The notes: generated by a model from the letters alone, not told the origin. 64,000 nucleotides of DNA from Callorhinus ursinus (GCF_003265705.1 NW_020326258.1:34441-98440); one strand, 5' to 3'; positions 12,092 through 24,896 are shown, counted from the first letter of the stretch. Program-made: numbers and translations.

Positions 12092-13164
12092 GTGAGTAAC
12101 TTGAAATTTATTATTTTGGTTTTAAGTGGAAAACCACAAAATCATGCAAAAAAATCCCTTTCTTTGTGATTATCTGTATCTCTCATCCATTCTTGCGATC
12201 ACCAAGGTCTATTTCACATATATTATATCGTGTTGCTGTTACAATATGCATTACTTGAACTTTGTCTTGTGTGGGGTTGAACTCTGTGCTGAAACTGATA
12301 CCCAAAGTACGGGGTTTTATTTGTAGGTCTGTGTTGAGGATTGGGACCCACAATAATTCCAATCTGACTTTGAAGAGGTTTAGTCAAAACCGGCTCAAGT
12401 TTTATATGCAGATACTCCTTAGGCTGGATAACCTAAAGAGAAGAAAGAATGGCTTGTCATTGTGAAAACTTTCAGGTGGATTTCAGAATTTTAAGATGCA
12501 ACAATTTAAAAATGGAGTGTTTGATATGGAAGTAGCTGGTAATGATTCAGGTTTGGAATGGATCAGCGGGATAATGCTCTAAACTCTTCAGTTAAATAAA
12601 CAGGATACACAACACATTTTTAAGAGGAAAGAAGAATTAATTATAATAAATCCTCCTGCAAAATGAGAAATGTAGTTTCATGCATTGAAGTTTGAATATT
12701 AAAGACCATGTGGATATGAAATGAACAGACAATGCGGTTTTTTTTCCCTTTGGAAATATACATTTTCCTGGTGATATAATTCATATCTAAAGTTACAAGG
12801 GAAGCTTGCACACACTTCTCCATCATCATTTGGGCCATGAACACCTTATTAAATTTGACCTGCATAGTTAACCATTAATCTTGCCCACATTTAACGGGGC
12901 CCCTGCTTCCTCCTTCGGCTATTGCTCAAATCATGAGACTATTAAACTAGAAGTATTCTTTTGTAGCATACTCAATGAATCCCCAACCCCCAAAGGTCTG
13001 CCCCCTCCAAGAAAAAAACTAATGTTACAAAGATCTTTACATTGCATTTCTTTAATTCCTGACCCCAAACCCCTACATAGTTTCATTTATCTTGAGCGCT
13101 AATTTCACATGTAAATGGTGATTCCAGGGGGCTGCACAACCACCCCACAGGACTTCAGATGAAC

Positions 13165-13183
13165 ATTCAGTTCATCATTGGTA
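13165..13183 (+). repeat. 19-bp direct repeat, right copy
   Basis: Exact second copy of the motif at 11905-11923. It is followed by TGATGCCTTTC, unlike the left copy, so the identity stops sharply at 19 bases. Confidence 0.9.
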
Positions 13184-14819
13184 TGATGCCTTTCTTCCCA
13201 TCATTTCTGTATCAGTCCCACCCTATCTCTGCCCCACCTTTCTTTCTACCTCTAGTCTTACAGACTGCAACATTTCAAAGCATTTACAACTTGGTTTGAA
13301 GAACCCCAAACTGATTCTCTGCAAGGGAAAGGATCTTAAGTCATGGAATGCGCTCTTCTCAGACCTAAAAGGAAATAGTGAGGTGACCAGTACCATCACA
13401 AAACTGACGAACCTGTGTTGTCAAACTATGCAGTGCGACCATGGACAACACCAACTTATTCACAATCCACAGCACATTTGCAGATTTAGTTGTAATCTCG
13501 AAGTCCAAAGTCATCAGAACAAAAGACCCACAGATTCTCTGAACATTAGAAGGATCAATGGCCTGGAACCCAACATCACTGCCAATGAATAGAGTCTTAC
13601 GTGAGGGAGCAAATTGAACTGGATGGTGTTGCTGTGAGCTGGGATGCTAACAGTTTTTACAATGAGGTCCATGTTAGGAATTGATATTCTAGTTCAGTGA
13701 ACTTTTTAACTCTTCTAACTGAATTGTAAAACATTAAGGGCACTATAAGAGTCAATATTTTTAACATGGTCAGTATTTCTGATAAAGGTGTTTTAATTTT
13801 TCTATCTCTATGGGATCCAGATGCATTTAAATAAGAGTCCCCCACCCATCGGACTACTGATTTGTTGGGTTCTCGTTTCAGGTTTAGCTCTTTAATAATT
13901 TTAATGACTTGACCTATGAGTCTATTGGCTTAAGAGAATTCTGCAAAAATTGAATTCCAAACCCTTGGGTAGATGAAAGGGTGCACCCATTCTTCTAATT
14001 TGCTTTGTCTTTATGAAAAAGATTACATAGGTATGTTCAATGCACAAGGAAATTTAGAGAGTGAAAATAGATCTTGGAATCAGACCCAACATTCCAGTTT
14101 ACTGATCCTTACAAAGGTAAAGAACAGTATTATAAAAAAAAATACATAATTCTTGTAGGCACCTGCTATGAAAGTTAATCATGCAGTCACCACTAATAAA
14201 CGTTTCATCAAAACTAAACTCATGAATCATGTTATAAACAACTATACGTTGATGCTACATAGGAAATCTACAAGGAAATAAATACATAATTACGTAGGGA
14301 GATTCTATCAGTAGGCTAAGCAAAGAATTAGCATACAATTACGACACAATAAGTTTGATGGGAACTTCAAATCCATGGCCACTGGGGAAAAGGGACATAA
14401 ACAGAACCATAAATGCCTAGGACACAATGCTCTGAATGGTTTTCCAGAGTCAGTAAACACTTTGCTTGTTAAACTGCCAAGCAAAAGCCATCTGGTTACT
14501 AGAACATCTCTATGTTTAACCAGAATCAGATGGTGCTTCTTCTCCTATCACCATAGGGATCCAAATGCAATCAATGGATATGCAAGTACCGTATGGGGAT
14601 GGGGTATCTTCTTCATCTTCTAGAGCAGGGATAAGGAGTATTTTTTTTTACTATGTGCCATTAATCACAACCTCAAAAAAAACCTATGTTCATCTCCCAC
14701 TTCTTAAAAGGGCAAGGAGAAGACACAAAAATGTTAGGTTTTTAAATGTTTAATGAAAAGAAGTTTGATTTCATCAAAGCAAGATAACCCTTCAAAATAT
14801 TTTTATGTCACATTGTTGA
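13184..14819. other. No gene recognised; unresolved sequence
   Basis: AT-rich sequence without a recognised repeat. The plus frame at 13296-13592 (98 codons) reads a plausible-looking polar protein but has no motif I recognise, and neither end has a good splice signal. It could be a decayed retrocopy or a chance frame. Confidence 0.4.
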
Positions 14820-15060
14820 AATGAGGAGGGGTTATAAAAAGGAATAAAAAAAATGAAGAAAAATAGATGTGGAGGAAGAGGTAGACAGTAAAAGCAGACA
14901 TGAGAAAAATACACAGGGAAAAAGCATATATGAGAAAGACCCAGAGAAGGAGCTGTTAAAGAGGAAAGGCACAAAATCACAAGGAGTGAAAGACAAGTAA
15001 GCAGAAAGGAGAGAGGAGAGAAGGTGAGGAGAGGTATTAACAGAGAGAGGTTCAGTAGGG
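14820..15060 (+). repeat. Purine-rich stretch
   Basis: About 240 bases with strong A+G bias on plus (GAGGAGGGG, AGAAAAATAGATG, GAGAGGAGAGAAGG). The minus frames of 62 and 92 codons here are Ser/Phe/Leu-rich because they read the complement. No tandem unit is visible. Confidence 0.7.
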
Positions 15061-15569
15061 TCTAAAATGAGTGAACTGCATACTTGCATTAACCAGTAGT
15101 GGGCTTTCAAACTTTCAAAAGCTATTGACTTTTAACCACTGCCTGTTGACATTTTAGTCTCTGTCTGCATCTTGGAAATAGATATATTCACATTCACACC
15201 ACCAGAGGCCCAGTTCCAAATGGTGCAAACAAAACCCACATTGGAAGAAAGTACTCTGAGCTTGCCCGTCAGTAATCAGCACTTTACTACCCCAGCTACC
15301 AACTGAAATTGAGCTGAGCCTGACCAGTGGAGACTGCCAACCTTGTCTATAAATCGGCATCCAGTGACCCAAACAAGGAAACCACATCCTGCCCTGTGCT
15401 GTCATTAGAGGTGACATTGGGGAGGGCAGGGTCTGTCCTGGTCACTGGGATCTAAGTCAGACAGTGACAGACTGGAAATGTCCAAAGGCATGCAGATGGC
15501 CTGGGGGCTCTGGAATCTTGGTCTGTGTGAGGTAGCTCTGTAGGTTGTGCTTATATAAGTTTCTGTAGA

Positions 15570-18500
15570 TAATTCACTTCATGGTCAATGCATGCTGATG
15601 TGTCATCCCCACCGCTCGAGCTCCATGGAACATGTCAAATTCAGCATGGGGAGTCTCACCACATAGGCCCATTAATAAGGTGGATGTGCATGGTGATGGG
15701 GTTGCAAGGATGGAATAGGTAGGGACCCGGGGGCCCCCCATCTGGCACTCTGCTGGCATCCCACTCCCACCTCCTTCCCGGAAGCAGCAGCATGTCCCTG
15801 CAGTGGCAAACGGTACCCAAAGCCGGCTGTGGCTCACTCCAAATGCCAGCACGAGTTGGCTTCCTCGGCTTTCTGTTGCCACCTGCCCACCTCTCTCGGG
15901 CACACGTGCCCTAAGCATTTCCTCTGCCAGCCCCAGGATCCCTTCCAGTCTTCCCCAGAAGCCATTCCACCAGGCTACACCCGCTCTCCCTGCCCCATTG
16001 TCTCTCCGGTTGTCACAGCCATCACACACCTGTGCAGGGAAGAAAAGAGCTGCTCGTGGTCATCCTCAGGTTCATAGCCGAGGGTCGGCTGTGCCCTGAG
16101 TAGCTCCAGGGCAGTCCCTTCCCAGCCCGACTGAGACAAGTGGGCCGTGGTTCCTCCCACTGCCCTTAACCAGAGCCAGGGACCTGTTTTGTAGGTGCTT
16201 AAAGGTCTTGGCTGTCTTCATTAATACAGAGGGAATTCCTCCTGTGATGAAAGGAACAGCTCAAATTTAGCCCAGATTTGAAATTGTTTAGTGTCAAAAG
16301 AAATGAAGAGTGAGAACCAGCTACAATCACTGCACGTGAAATTAGCTCCATTCAAATGCAGTATTTTTTTAATCATTTTTCCCTCCTTACGGAGATGTTA
16401 TCATAACCCTGGCATTGTGTCAAGGCGTGGAAAGACCAGAAAACAGGGTCCCTGCCCGCACCATGTGCCGTGTTTTGGGGGAAGCAGGAGACTCCCGGCT
16501 GCCGTGCAGGGCAGCACATCCTGGCAGAGACCGACGGACACGCATTGCAGCTTGGAGGCAGATGCCCAGCAAAGTGCTCCCTCCACAGACTTCCAACGTG
16601 CGCATGCATCATAAAGGCACCCAAAGGGTGTGCAGGTGCCACCAGGCAGCCAGGGAGCATGTGAGTGCCAGGACCCAGCACCCAGCACAGGGGAGGACAG
16701 AGGTGTGAGGATGTGGCCAAGGGGGGTGGGGCGGACAGCAAAGAATCGATGCGGCCTTAGCAAGGGGCCGGGGCAGCGAGACAGCAGATGGCTGGACGCA
16801 TGAGCAAGAGTCAGACCGTGAACTAGCGTGCAGCTTGGGTTTCTCCTACGGGTAAGGGGCAGCACTTAAGAGTCTTAAGCAGATAAACCTTTTAGAACGA
16901 TTGCCAAAGGCCTCGAGGCGTGCACGTCCAGTCTGGGCAAAAGCAGACAGAGGCAGCCAGGAGCTGGGACCGCAGACGAGGGCAGGCCAGAATGCGTGAA
17001 AGAGGTGATGATTGGAGGTGACAGAGAGAAGGAGGGATGTGTGGATGCAGCCCAGGCTTTGAGCTTTGGTGGAAGCTTCCAGGAGCCCCTGGCGCCGGAA
17101 ATGCCGGCAGGAGGAGTGATTTGATGTGTTGATGGGATGGGTTCAAATTTGAAGGTACTGAGTTGAGGAAATGCACCCTAGTAGGGCACGGGCTTCAGTT
17201 GTTTGGAGTCTTCTTTGGCACATGGTCAGAGTGCCTGTAGGAAAGGTGTCCCCTGCACAAATGGGGCAGCCATGAAAGTATCGGGAGGGACCAGGTCACG
17301 CTATGCTAACAACAAAACATTTCTGCCACCTAACGCACACACACGCACACATGTACACACACCCACATGTGCGCACATGTGTATTTATTGCTCCTTCGTG
17401 CCACGTGTCCACACTGGTCGGCCATGCACTGGGCACTTCGGGATCACCCAGAGGTTCTGTCTCCACCTATGTTCTCACGTTCACTGCTTTGACAGAGGAG
17501 AACATGGTATATCAACACTACACCTTCGAATTCCACCCAGAAGTGACATGTGTCACTTCTGTTCTCATTGCATTAGCCACAAGCCAACACCACACCCAAC
17601 TCCCAAGATGGAAGGAGTGCTTGGAGGGAGGCTGGAAGGCCAGCTTCAGCCAAAGACAGAGGGGTTGAATGAACTGTGTGGTGGAAATGCTGAGAAACCA
17701 GATTCAGAGGCAGGGGGACAACTCACTTCCGAGCAGTGGCAGAGGACCACCACCACCCCTAGGTCAGGAGGATGTAAGGAGGTGACATCTGGGAGCTGCA
17801 CAGGAGATGTGATTGCTGCCAGAGATTCCTCCTGAGCCCTAGAAGAGAAACAGAAATATCTTGAAGAAATATCTACGAAAAGGTTCAGAACAACGAAGAC
17901 GAAGAGAATTCAGGAAAGCAGGTTTCAGAATTCTCCCTGAGACTCTTTTCGTCCTTTGGTCCCAGGGTTCTAAAGAGAGGGAGTATGGAAGCCTGGTCCC
18001 CTTTTGCGTTCAGGCCATGGGGCCTGCCCTGCTTGCTGGGATATCATAAGCCACTTGTTCCCGTGGGGACAGTGCCCACCCACCCTCTCAGACACACTGT
18101 TTCCAGTGCCCCAGGCCAGGCCCTCTTGGGCAGGGTGTAGGATTTTAGCACAATGTAGCACACTTCTGCAGCCCCCTCCCCAGTGGGAAAGGACCGGAGT
18201 CACAGGTCCAAGCAGACACGGCACACAGACTTTGGTCTCCATTCATGGCTGGTCCAGACCCCGCAGGGGGATTGGGAGTCGGGGGCCGTGGAGGACAGTT
18301 CAGGCGGGGCAGAGCTATTCTTTGAATGAAGTCGCTAAGGCGCTAAATGCCAGTTTATCCTAAGAGACTAAAGCTCCACGGGGCGCACCAGATAGTGCTT
18401 TTTAAGACATACCTTCTCTTTTCCAATAAAACTCAGACTCCTTAAATATTGAGACCTGTCCCTCAGGCTTACACTCACACAGGAAGTCACAGCATCATCT

Positions 18501-19760
18501 CACAAGGGACCAACTTAAAGTCCGGCCCATTGCTCCTGACTCCGCGGTCCTGCCATTTCAGGGTCTGTATCACACCTCATTACTTCATTCTCTAAAAGAG
18601 CTCCTCGGTGAAAGCCAGCAAGGCAGGCATAGCTGCCTCTCATACCAGGGCAAAGGATCCCTCTGATAGGGAAGTTTCAGGTCTTCTTAAAGCCCCTAGC
18701 GCTCCACCTCCATCAACTCTCCCTGGCAGTAAGCCTTCGACACTTCCTGGCTGCCTAGCCCTTCCCTCTCTTCTCATCCGCCTTCCTCCATGACAGAGGG
18801 TGTGTGTCATTGTGCCCATCTAGGATCCCCTCCCGACTCCCCTCTGGTAGTTCCCCACCTCCCCTCCTTTCGTATCTCCCAGCCTCCCGTGTGGATGGGA
18901 AGCCAGCCTGAACCCCTCCTGCAGGTGCACGGATGCTGATGAGCTGCAGGGCTGGGTGCGGGCCAGCACTCAACACTGACAGAGGCAGCCCTTGCCTTAC
19001 TAAGCAGCTCTGTCATGTGCTTCTGGGAATAGGTTCTGGAAGCCCAGCCTAAAGGCTGGTTCTCTTATTCTCCCTTAACCCTGGCAGCTAGATCATATCC
19101 CTAAACCAACCCACCCACTCACACTCGCCAGATTGGCTTTGTCATCTCAACCAGTAGCTCAGACTGATGTGTTCATTCCTGGCTGACCTGTAGCACGAGG
19201 GGAAGGAGATCCAAGGATGGACGCCAAGAGGTGCAGGTCAGAGGGGGGGCAGAATGTAGATCTAAGCAGAAGCTTAGACTTAACATTTGGTCTCCAGGCA
19301 ATATATCATTTCAGTCCCCCCACTAGGCAGAAAAGCTTCCTTTGATCCAAAGCAGAAGACAGTCAGCAGGCTCTTCCCTGTGTTCCTCCAAAAAGCTGTT
19401 TTTTTTTTCCCCCCACTATGAAGCACGTGCTTGTCCTTACTGGAAAGCGTCTTTCAAATTCAAGGATAATTGCTCTCTAGTTGAGATCAGGGGCATGTTC
19501 AGTGGAAAAAGAGCTCCTAGCTCCAAGGCCGAAGGGCCTGGAATGGACTTTAACCCTCGTTCCACTTAGCAGCCTGAGATTCATCTCCATGAGGGTGGGC
19601 TCCTCATCCCACCTGGTCACCCCTCCCCCCCCCATCCCTCAAGGTGGGACTTCTCGCTCCTGTGGTCTCCATCTGCTGCTCATTGCCAAGCCTCCCTCCA
19701 GTGATCGGCTCCTCCCTCGCCGGCCCCGGAACAGCCTGTCCCAGAACAGCCTGTAATTTA
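15570..19760. other. GC-richer region, no gene recognised
   Basis: Base composition is visibly richer in G+C than in the flanks, with scattered CpGs (for example 15890-16010 and 16490-16620), but CpG density looks too low for an island. Many long overlapping frames on both strands (up to 210 codons at 17203-17835) reflect the scarcity of stop codons. The 210-codon frame is His/Cys/Thr-rich where it reads the CA-like tract. No start-proximal, splice or domain evidence supports a gene. Confidence 0.5.
17334..17392. repeat. Imperfect CA/CATG low-complexity tract
   Basis: CGCACACACACGCACACATG followed by further ACACAC and GTGCGCACATGTG words. The sequence is largely alternating purine and pyrimidine with interruptions. 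Confidence 0.85.
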
Positions 19761-20024
19761 AAGAATTTCACTGGTGGAAACACAAGGCAATGTTCAAAAT
19801 GGCAAAGTGAGTAAATTTCAGCATAGGGTGCCCGACATTTCTATAAGTTTTTACTGGTCTTGGTGCCAGTGGAAATGGAGCTAGACCTGTTTTCTCAAGC
19901 TGATTTCTGTCCAAGATCTCAGAGGTCACTTTGACCCCCATCTTCTGATGAATGTCAGACTTGGTCACTGAGAAACTCTTCTCTGACACCTGTGCCTTCT
20001 CTCTGTCACCAGGAAGACTGAGGT

Positions 20025-20238
20025 TGGGGTTTCTCAACTTGGGCACCATTCACATGTGGAGCAGGGTAACTCTTTGTTGTGAAGTTTTGTGCATGGTGGG
20101 GTGTCTAAGAGCACCTTACCTCAACTCACCAGATGCCAGTAGCACCTTCCCCCAGTTGTGATAAACCAGTATCTTCAGATATTCCCTGATTTGGCCTGGG
20201 AGCAAAGTCATCCCTTGCTGAGAGGTTGGAAATCACTG
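20025..20238 (+). repeat. MER5A-like hAT-Charlie DNA transposon
   Basis: A nearly full-length (about 190-210 bp family) non-autonomous element: TTTCTCAACTTGGGCACC at the left, TAACTCTTTGTTGTGAAG, AGATGCCAGTAGCACC and CCCCCAGTTGTGATAAACC in the middle, and GAGAGGTTGGAAATCACTG at the right. The two ends (TTTCTCAACTTGG and GTTGGAAATCACTG) are diverged inverted repeats. No transposase is encoded, as usual for MER5A. Confidence 0.85.
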
Positions 20239-21300
20239 TTCTAGATAAAAGCAGGAGGAAGGTGAAGCAGACCCTAATTGCTTATTCTACGGCAGCAATG
20301 GTGGGATCTGCTGGTGGATCGCAGACCCTCCTGAGACTTTGGTCTCCAATGTCAATCCATGCCACAGCTTCCCACCACTACTTGGTTAATGCAGGAATGG
20401 TGAACCTGAACCACTCCTGGTGGCCACCAAGAGAATCTGTCTGCCTGGGCTGCCTGACTTTGGGGACAGCCAAGCCGTTTGTATTTCTATTTTATTGATG
20501 ATGCAGTTGAGTCTCAGATGGAGTGATTTTTCCACTAGTGTTCAAGAGGAGAGCTGGAAATACCACAGCTCTTGGGACTGGCAGAAACTGGAGGGGTGGA
20601 AAATGGGCAGGGGAGGAGGCAGTGACCTGGGTTCTTCTGGAGGCTACCAGGAGTGTCCTTCTTTCCAAACAGCAGTTTTTAGGACCTCCCCCTTGATTCT
20701 CTGAATAATTTTTCTCACTCACTTTGTCCTTGCAAGCCATTGGTGGTGGAAAGCCCAGCTCTGGGGCAGCCACAGCCTCTCTGACCTTCTTCACTGGTCT
20801 CCATTTGTCCCCATCTCAGGGGCACCAAAGTCATTGGCATTTCGCTGGAGTGGTTTCCTCTCTTGTTTGGGATCACAGGGACTTTTGGTCTTCCTTCATT
20901 TTCCACTCCTTTTACAGAAGGTAATCACACACAAGGCAGATGTTGGAGGCGTGAGTCACCGTGGTACCAGCCCAGCATGGCGACTTGGAGCCAGATGCCC
21001 AGGCCAGGCTGCTATCACCATCCACTGGGGCCATGAGCAACCAAAACTCTCTGTGTCCACCATCTCTCCCAACTCACACATGACCCAGCAACAGGCTGTG
21101 CTCCTCAGGCCCTCTTTGCCCAGCCAGTGGGGTGTCAGGTGACATCCCAGAGCTATGGAGAAGCCATGGCTCCTACTCAAGACCCAAATGCAGAGCCACC
21201 TGTCCAAACTGGGGACCCAGATACCATAGGGAACGGGAAAAACACCCACCCCCACTTGCCTTTGCTCCAGCCCAAAGTAAAAAAGTAAACAAATACATTT
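20239..21300. other. No gene recognised
   Basis: Unresolved GC-moderate sequence with several short chance frames on both strands (94-102 codons). No repeat was identified. Confidence 0.45.
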
Positions 21301-21307
21301 TTAAACT

Positions 21308-21476
21308 CTCTTCCCTCACACTTCCTCCCTCGCCTCCCTGCCTCCCACCAAAAGCCACCCCATCCCACTGTCCTTCCCCTCCCTCCTCCCACACGCTGCC
21401 ACCTGGCTCCAAGAGCCTGCTCCAGCCTCCCACCACCTGCCACTGGCCCATGATCCTTCCCTCCCCACTCCCACAT
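21308..21476 (+). repeat. C-rich, pyrimidine-rich tract
   Basis: CTTCCTCCCTCGCCTCCC, CCTTCCCCTCCCTCCTCCC and similar words; G is rare on plus. The Gly/Glu/Trp-rich minus frames of 92 and 100 codons at 21173-21479 are readings of this tract and not proteins. Confidence 0.75.
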
Positions 21477-21722
21477 CAACTGTTCTGCTAAACAATAGGT
21501 CTCATCAAAGACGACAGAGGGGGAATGAAAGGATGTATCCCCCCGGGGTTGGGTCGCCCCAAGGCAGGCTTTGGGGCTGGAAGTCAGGGTCTCAAGCTTT
21601 TCTCTGCATCACCAGCGAAGAGTCCCCTGCCTAGAGGTGTGGCCATAAGGAAGGCTGGAGGGTAAAGGACAGATGCCCAACTGGACAAGCAAGTGTGGGC
21701 AACCCAGAGTAGGAGAATATGA

Positions 21723-21726
<4 letters not shown>

Positions 21727-21767
<41 letters not shown>

Positions 21768-21780
21768 CGCACGTGTGTGT
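21727..21780. repeat. (GT)n(GC)n alternating purine-pyrimidine tract
   Basis: Fifty-four bases of unbroken alternation: about 16 GT units, then GCGCGCGCGCGC, then ACGTGTGTGT. This is the type of sequence known to adopt left-handed Z-DNA under supercoiling. It is also a likely polymorphic microsatellite. Confidence 0.97.
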
Positions 21781-22215
21781 TTAGGTAGCCTGAGATAAGG
21801 CACTGGGATGTGAGTGAGCAGATAATAGGAGGGAGCAATGGAGAATACTGAATTCTAAAGGCTCCATCTTGAGAACAGAGCACCAGGACTGGGGAAGGGA
21901 CCCTGCCCATGCCAAGTACACAGTGTTTTCCTACACCCAGATTGATGTGATCTCCTGGGCAGAGGAATTTGCTTTTTACCTTGTGCAGCCCTCTTTTCCT
22001 CATTGATAATCCCAGTGAAGGGAACCCACTAGTCCCCTCTGCAGGGATGCTGCCCCTCTCACTCCCAGCCCTGCTCTCCCTCCTGGTGACAAGCTGGAAC
22101 AGCCCATGGGCTCACAGCTTCCCACTGCCTCTTGAATTTGTCTGGGGAGGGGAGGCAGGCAAGGGAAGCACCTGGCTTCTGGCACTGGGGAAGACTAAAC
22201 TCAGGTGAAGGTGGG

Positions 22216-22228
22216 TGGCACCTAGTGG
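22216..22228 (-). promoter_or_regulatory. Possible CTCF-like site
   Basis: On minus the sequence reads CCACTAGGTGCCA, one base off the CTCF core CCASYAGRKGGCA; the mismatch falls in the important GGC part. It was found by eye only, so occupancy is unknown. Confidence 0.2.
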
Positions 22229-22659
22229 GAGAAAGTCACTTCCCAGACTTCACCAAGTCTTGGCTTCACCAAGAGGAAAGAGCTAAGGGGATCAGCAGTA
22301 AAAACATCACTGCCTACGTTTCTCATATGCTTTTCTGCTTTGATTTAATCTCCCTCGCAAGATATTAAATTTCAGGCTCAAAGGCTTTAAAAGGAGGGAG
22401 GCATCTTGATTTTAAATATTGACTCAGAGAATTGTTTTGCAGCCCAGAACTGCATTCATAAAGGTTTCTACACAATTAGCAAACATCCCTGACATGCACG
22501 TGGGGTCCCAGGGAGAGGTCTGTCAGTCATTGTGATCCCTGACACTGTGAGTCTAACAGTACCACCTCCTAGCCATGAGCTCACTGGCACATTACCCGTT
22601 CTTCTCTGCAACTGAGCATAGCAGCCACCCAGCACTGTTTTGATAATGTGCCTAAAATT

Positions 22660-22736
22660 ATACATATATATATATATAATATGTATATTTATGTACAAAC
22701 TAATACGTATATTTATGTACACAATATATTATATAT
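22660..22736. repeat. AT-rich TA repeat with a duplicated 15-mer
   Basis: A short (TA)n run at 22662-22678 is followed by two copies of GTATATTTATGTACA at 22683-22697 and 22707-22721, then more TA-rich sequence. The copies start 24 bases apart, suggesting a small tandem duplication. Confidence 0.85.
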
Positions 22737-22739
22737 TAT

Positions 22740-24890
22740 CTATAAATAAATGCATTTGAATATGAATCCAAAGTTAATAGGTACATTGAAAGTTTATATA
22801 TATGTAGAATATGTGTTCTTATACTGAAAGTTAACCTATAAAGCATTTAACATAGCAACTGTCCAACAAAACGTACTATTATCACCACACCTCATTTTAC
22901 TTACTCTTCTCTAGCTGTTATAAGTATATTCATATTGTCAAGTTTCAACACCTTGTACTATATTCAAGTCTCTTAAAGATCCAAGGGTTATGACATGGCT
23001 TTATGATTTTAGAAATTGGCATTAGGTACTAAAAATTTCTTATTGACTGATTTGGACTACTTGGAGGGTTTTAATATGTGGTGTTTGTTACCTATGTTAC
23101 CTTTGTTCTGACAAATAATACTGTGCCTTACACATGACCTTATGAGATTCTCCCTATGGGCTTCATTGCTATATATCAGTATTCTTTTCAACTCAATCTA
23201 TGGACTCTTCCCTCCCAATATCACCTGGCATGGATGTGATATGGATGGTGTCTGTTCCCTGGACTCATACAGTCCAGCTCACAAATTTAAGAGAAAGAGA
23301 AAACTCACTTTTGATTTTCTGAAGTCAAATCCAAACCAAACGTCACTCCATTCTGGGTCACTAGGGATGTTTCTTACTAGATATTTATTTACTTAACTCA
23401 GATCATGGCTCTAGTTCTCATCTAGAACTGTGTGTCCAATGAAATCAAAGAAAAGCACCCAATGATCAGTGTGCCCTGAGTGCTAAATAATCCTCTTCCC
23501 CAGATAATTTTCTCCTCCAAGTTGCTAAGCCCTAGCCTACAGGGATGGGCCTTTGCTCTTCTGTCTTCCAGCACACATTCTCAACAAGAATGTTTTCAGC
23601 AAGATACTGGATAGGAAGAAACAAGTCTGGATTTTTTTCCCCAAAATCCAGGATGCTAGTCTGGATTTTTTTTTTACTCCAGAATGCTCTCCTCTTATGT
23701 ATGTTCCAAATTCTCTTTCCTTGGCTTTAATGAAGGGAAAGGTGTCAGACGCATCTCTAAGACTCTCCCATGGAGAAGATTTTCTTACCATTCTCTCCTG
23801 TCAGACTTATAAATATCACTCCGTAGCCACTGAGGAAGAAAGAAATAATTTCTTGGGCAAATCAAGAGTTGTATTCCTCAAAACTACTTTGCATGATCCT
23901 TCTCTGCATCCTCTTAAAAAATAATTTGATTTTTTTATATAAATCAAGAGTGAGTCCATCACAAATAATTAACCAAGTAAGAACGAAGCACTTACCAGTA
24001 GGCCCCATGAGCGTGTGTGGGAAGCGAGGTAAGTTATAAGAGCTCTTGTCCTGTCATAAGAAAGTAGGTGACAAAATCCCGAGTGAGTGGGGTACACCTG
24101 CAGACCCCACCTTTTATTTTTTGAAACCACGACACAACATCAGATGAAGTTCAACTTACAACTGTGCACTTGTTGGAGGAAACCCAAGTGTATGTTGTGA
24201 TTTACCTCCCTGTCTTTCCATTTTGGAAAGACAAGGTCATCCACAAGGATGACCCTTGAATTTACTCACTGTCAAATAAAACGGTAACCATTTGCACATT
24301 TCTGTGCTTGATTATGACTGACCCCAGAGTTTTCCAACACGGAAGCTGAGATGTGAAAAAGGAGAGACTCTTTCTTGGGGATCCAAGAAGGCTTCAGGAA
24401 AGCTGGGCCTTGGAGAATGGACAGGCTTTCCCAAGGAGAGAAGAAGGGATTACAGTGCTGTGGGTTAGGGGGCAGTGGAGAGCACAGGGGTGGACAATGG
24501 GGTGGGTGGTCGTTCTCTTAGGAGACCAGAGTGGAGGCAGAAAAGCACAGGAGTTGTCTGGAGAACGACAATCAGGATGTACTGACTAAAGCTGGACATT
24601 TTAAGTAGGGAGATAGTAAAAGTCTAGGAACAATGGATGAGGTCAGTGAGGCATTGAATGCCAGGTAAGAAGTCTGTAAGTTACCTGACAGACCAACATT
24701 TTCTGAAGTATATTTCTGGGGACATTAGTCCCATGGCATCCTCAAATTAAATTTTTAAAAAGTAGAGTTGATGCAGGGTGTTGGTGAAGCAATTCTTTCA
24801 GGAAGAACTTGACCCTCTGCTTGAGATTCCCAATGCCTACCAGTATTAATAAAGTTTTAGATGCCCTGCAGTATAGAAATCCGCCTCACT
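22740..24890. other. No gene recognised; AT-rich unresolved sequence
   Basis: No exon or clear repeat. The 123-codon plus frame at 23553-23924 has no recognisable domain and overlaps an equally open minus frame, so it is treated as chance. Confidence 0.45.
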
Positions 24891-24896
24891 TCTGCA

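Noticed and set aside
13296..13592. Decayed retrogene suggested by a 98-codon polar frame
   Set aside because: No parent gene recognised, no poly(A) and no TSD around it; left as unresolved sequence.
15700..17150. CpG island or promoter
   Set aside because: G+C is raised but CpGs are too scattered, and no TATA/initiator plus first-exon arrangement was seen.
17203..17835. 210-codon plus frame, the longest in the window
   Set aside because: It lies in GC-rich DNA with few stops, reads a CA-like low-complexity tract as a His/Thr/Cys-rich segment that mimics a zinc-binding motif, overlaps another 121-codon frame on the same strand, and has no recognisable domain or splice support.
21173..21479. 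Gly/Trp-rich minus frames
   Set aside because: They read a C-rich low-complexity tract; composition is explained by the DNA.
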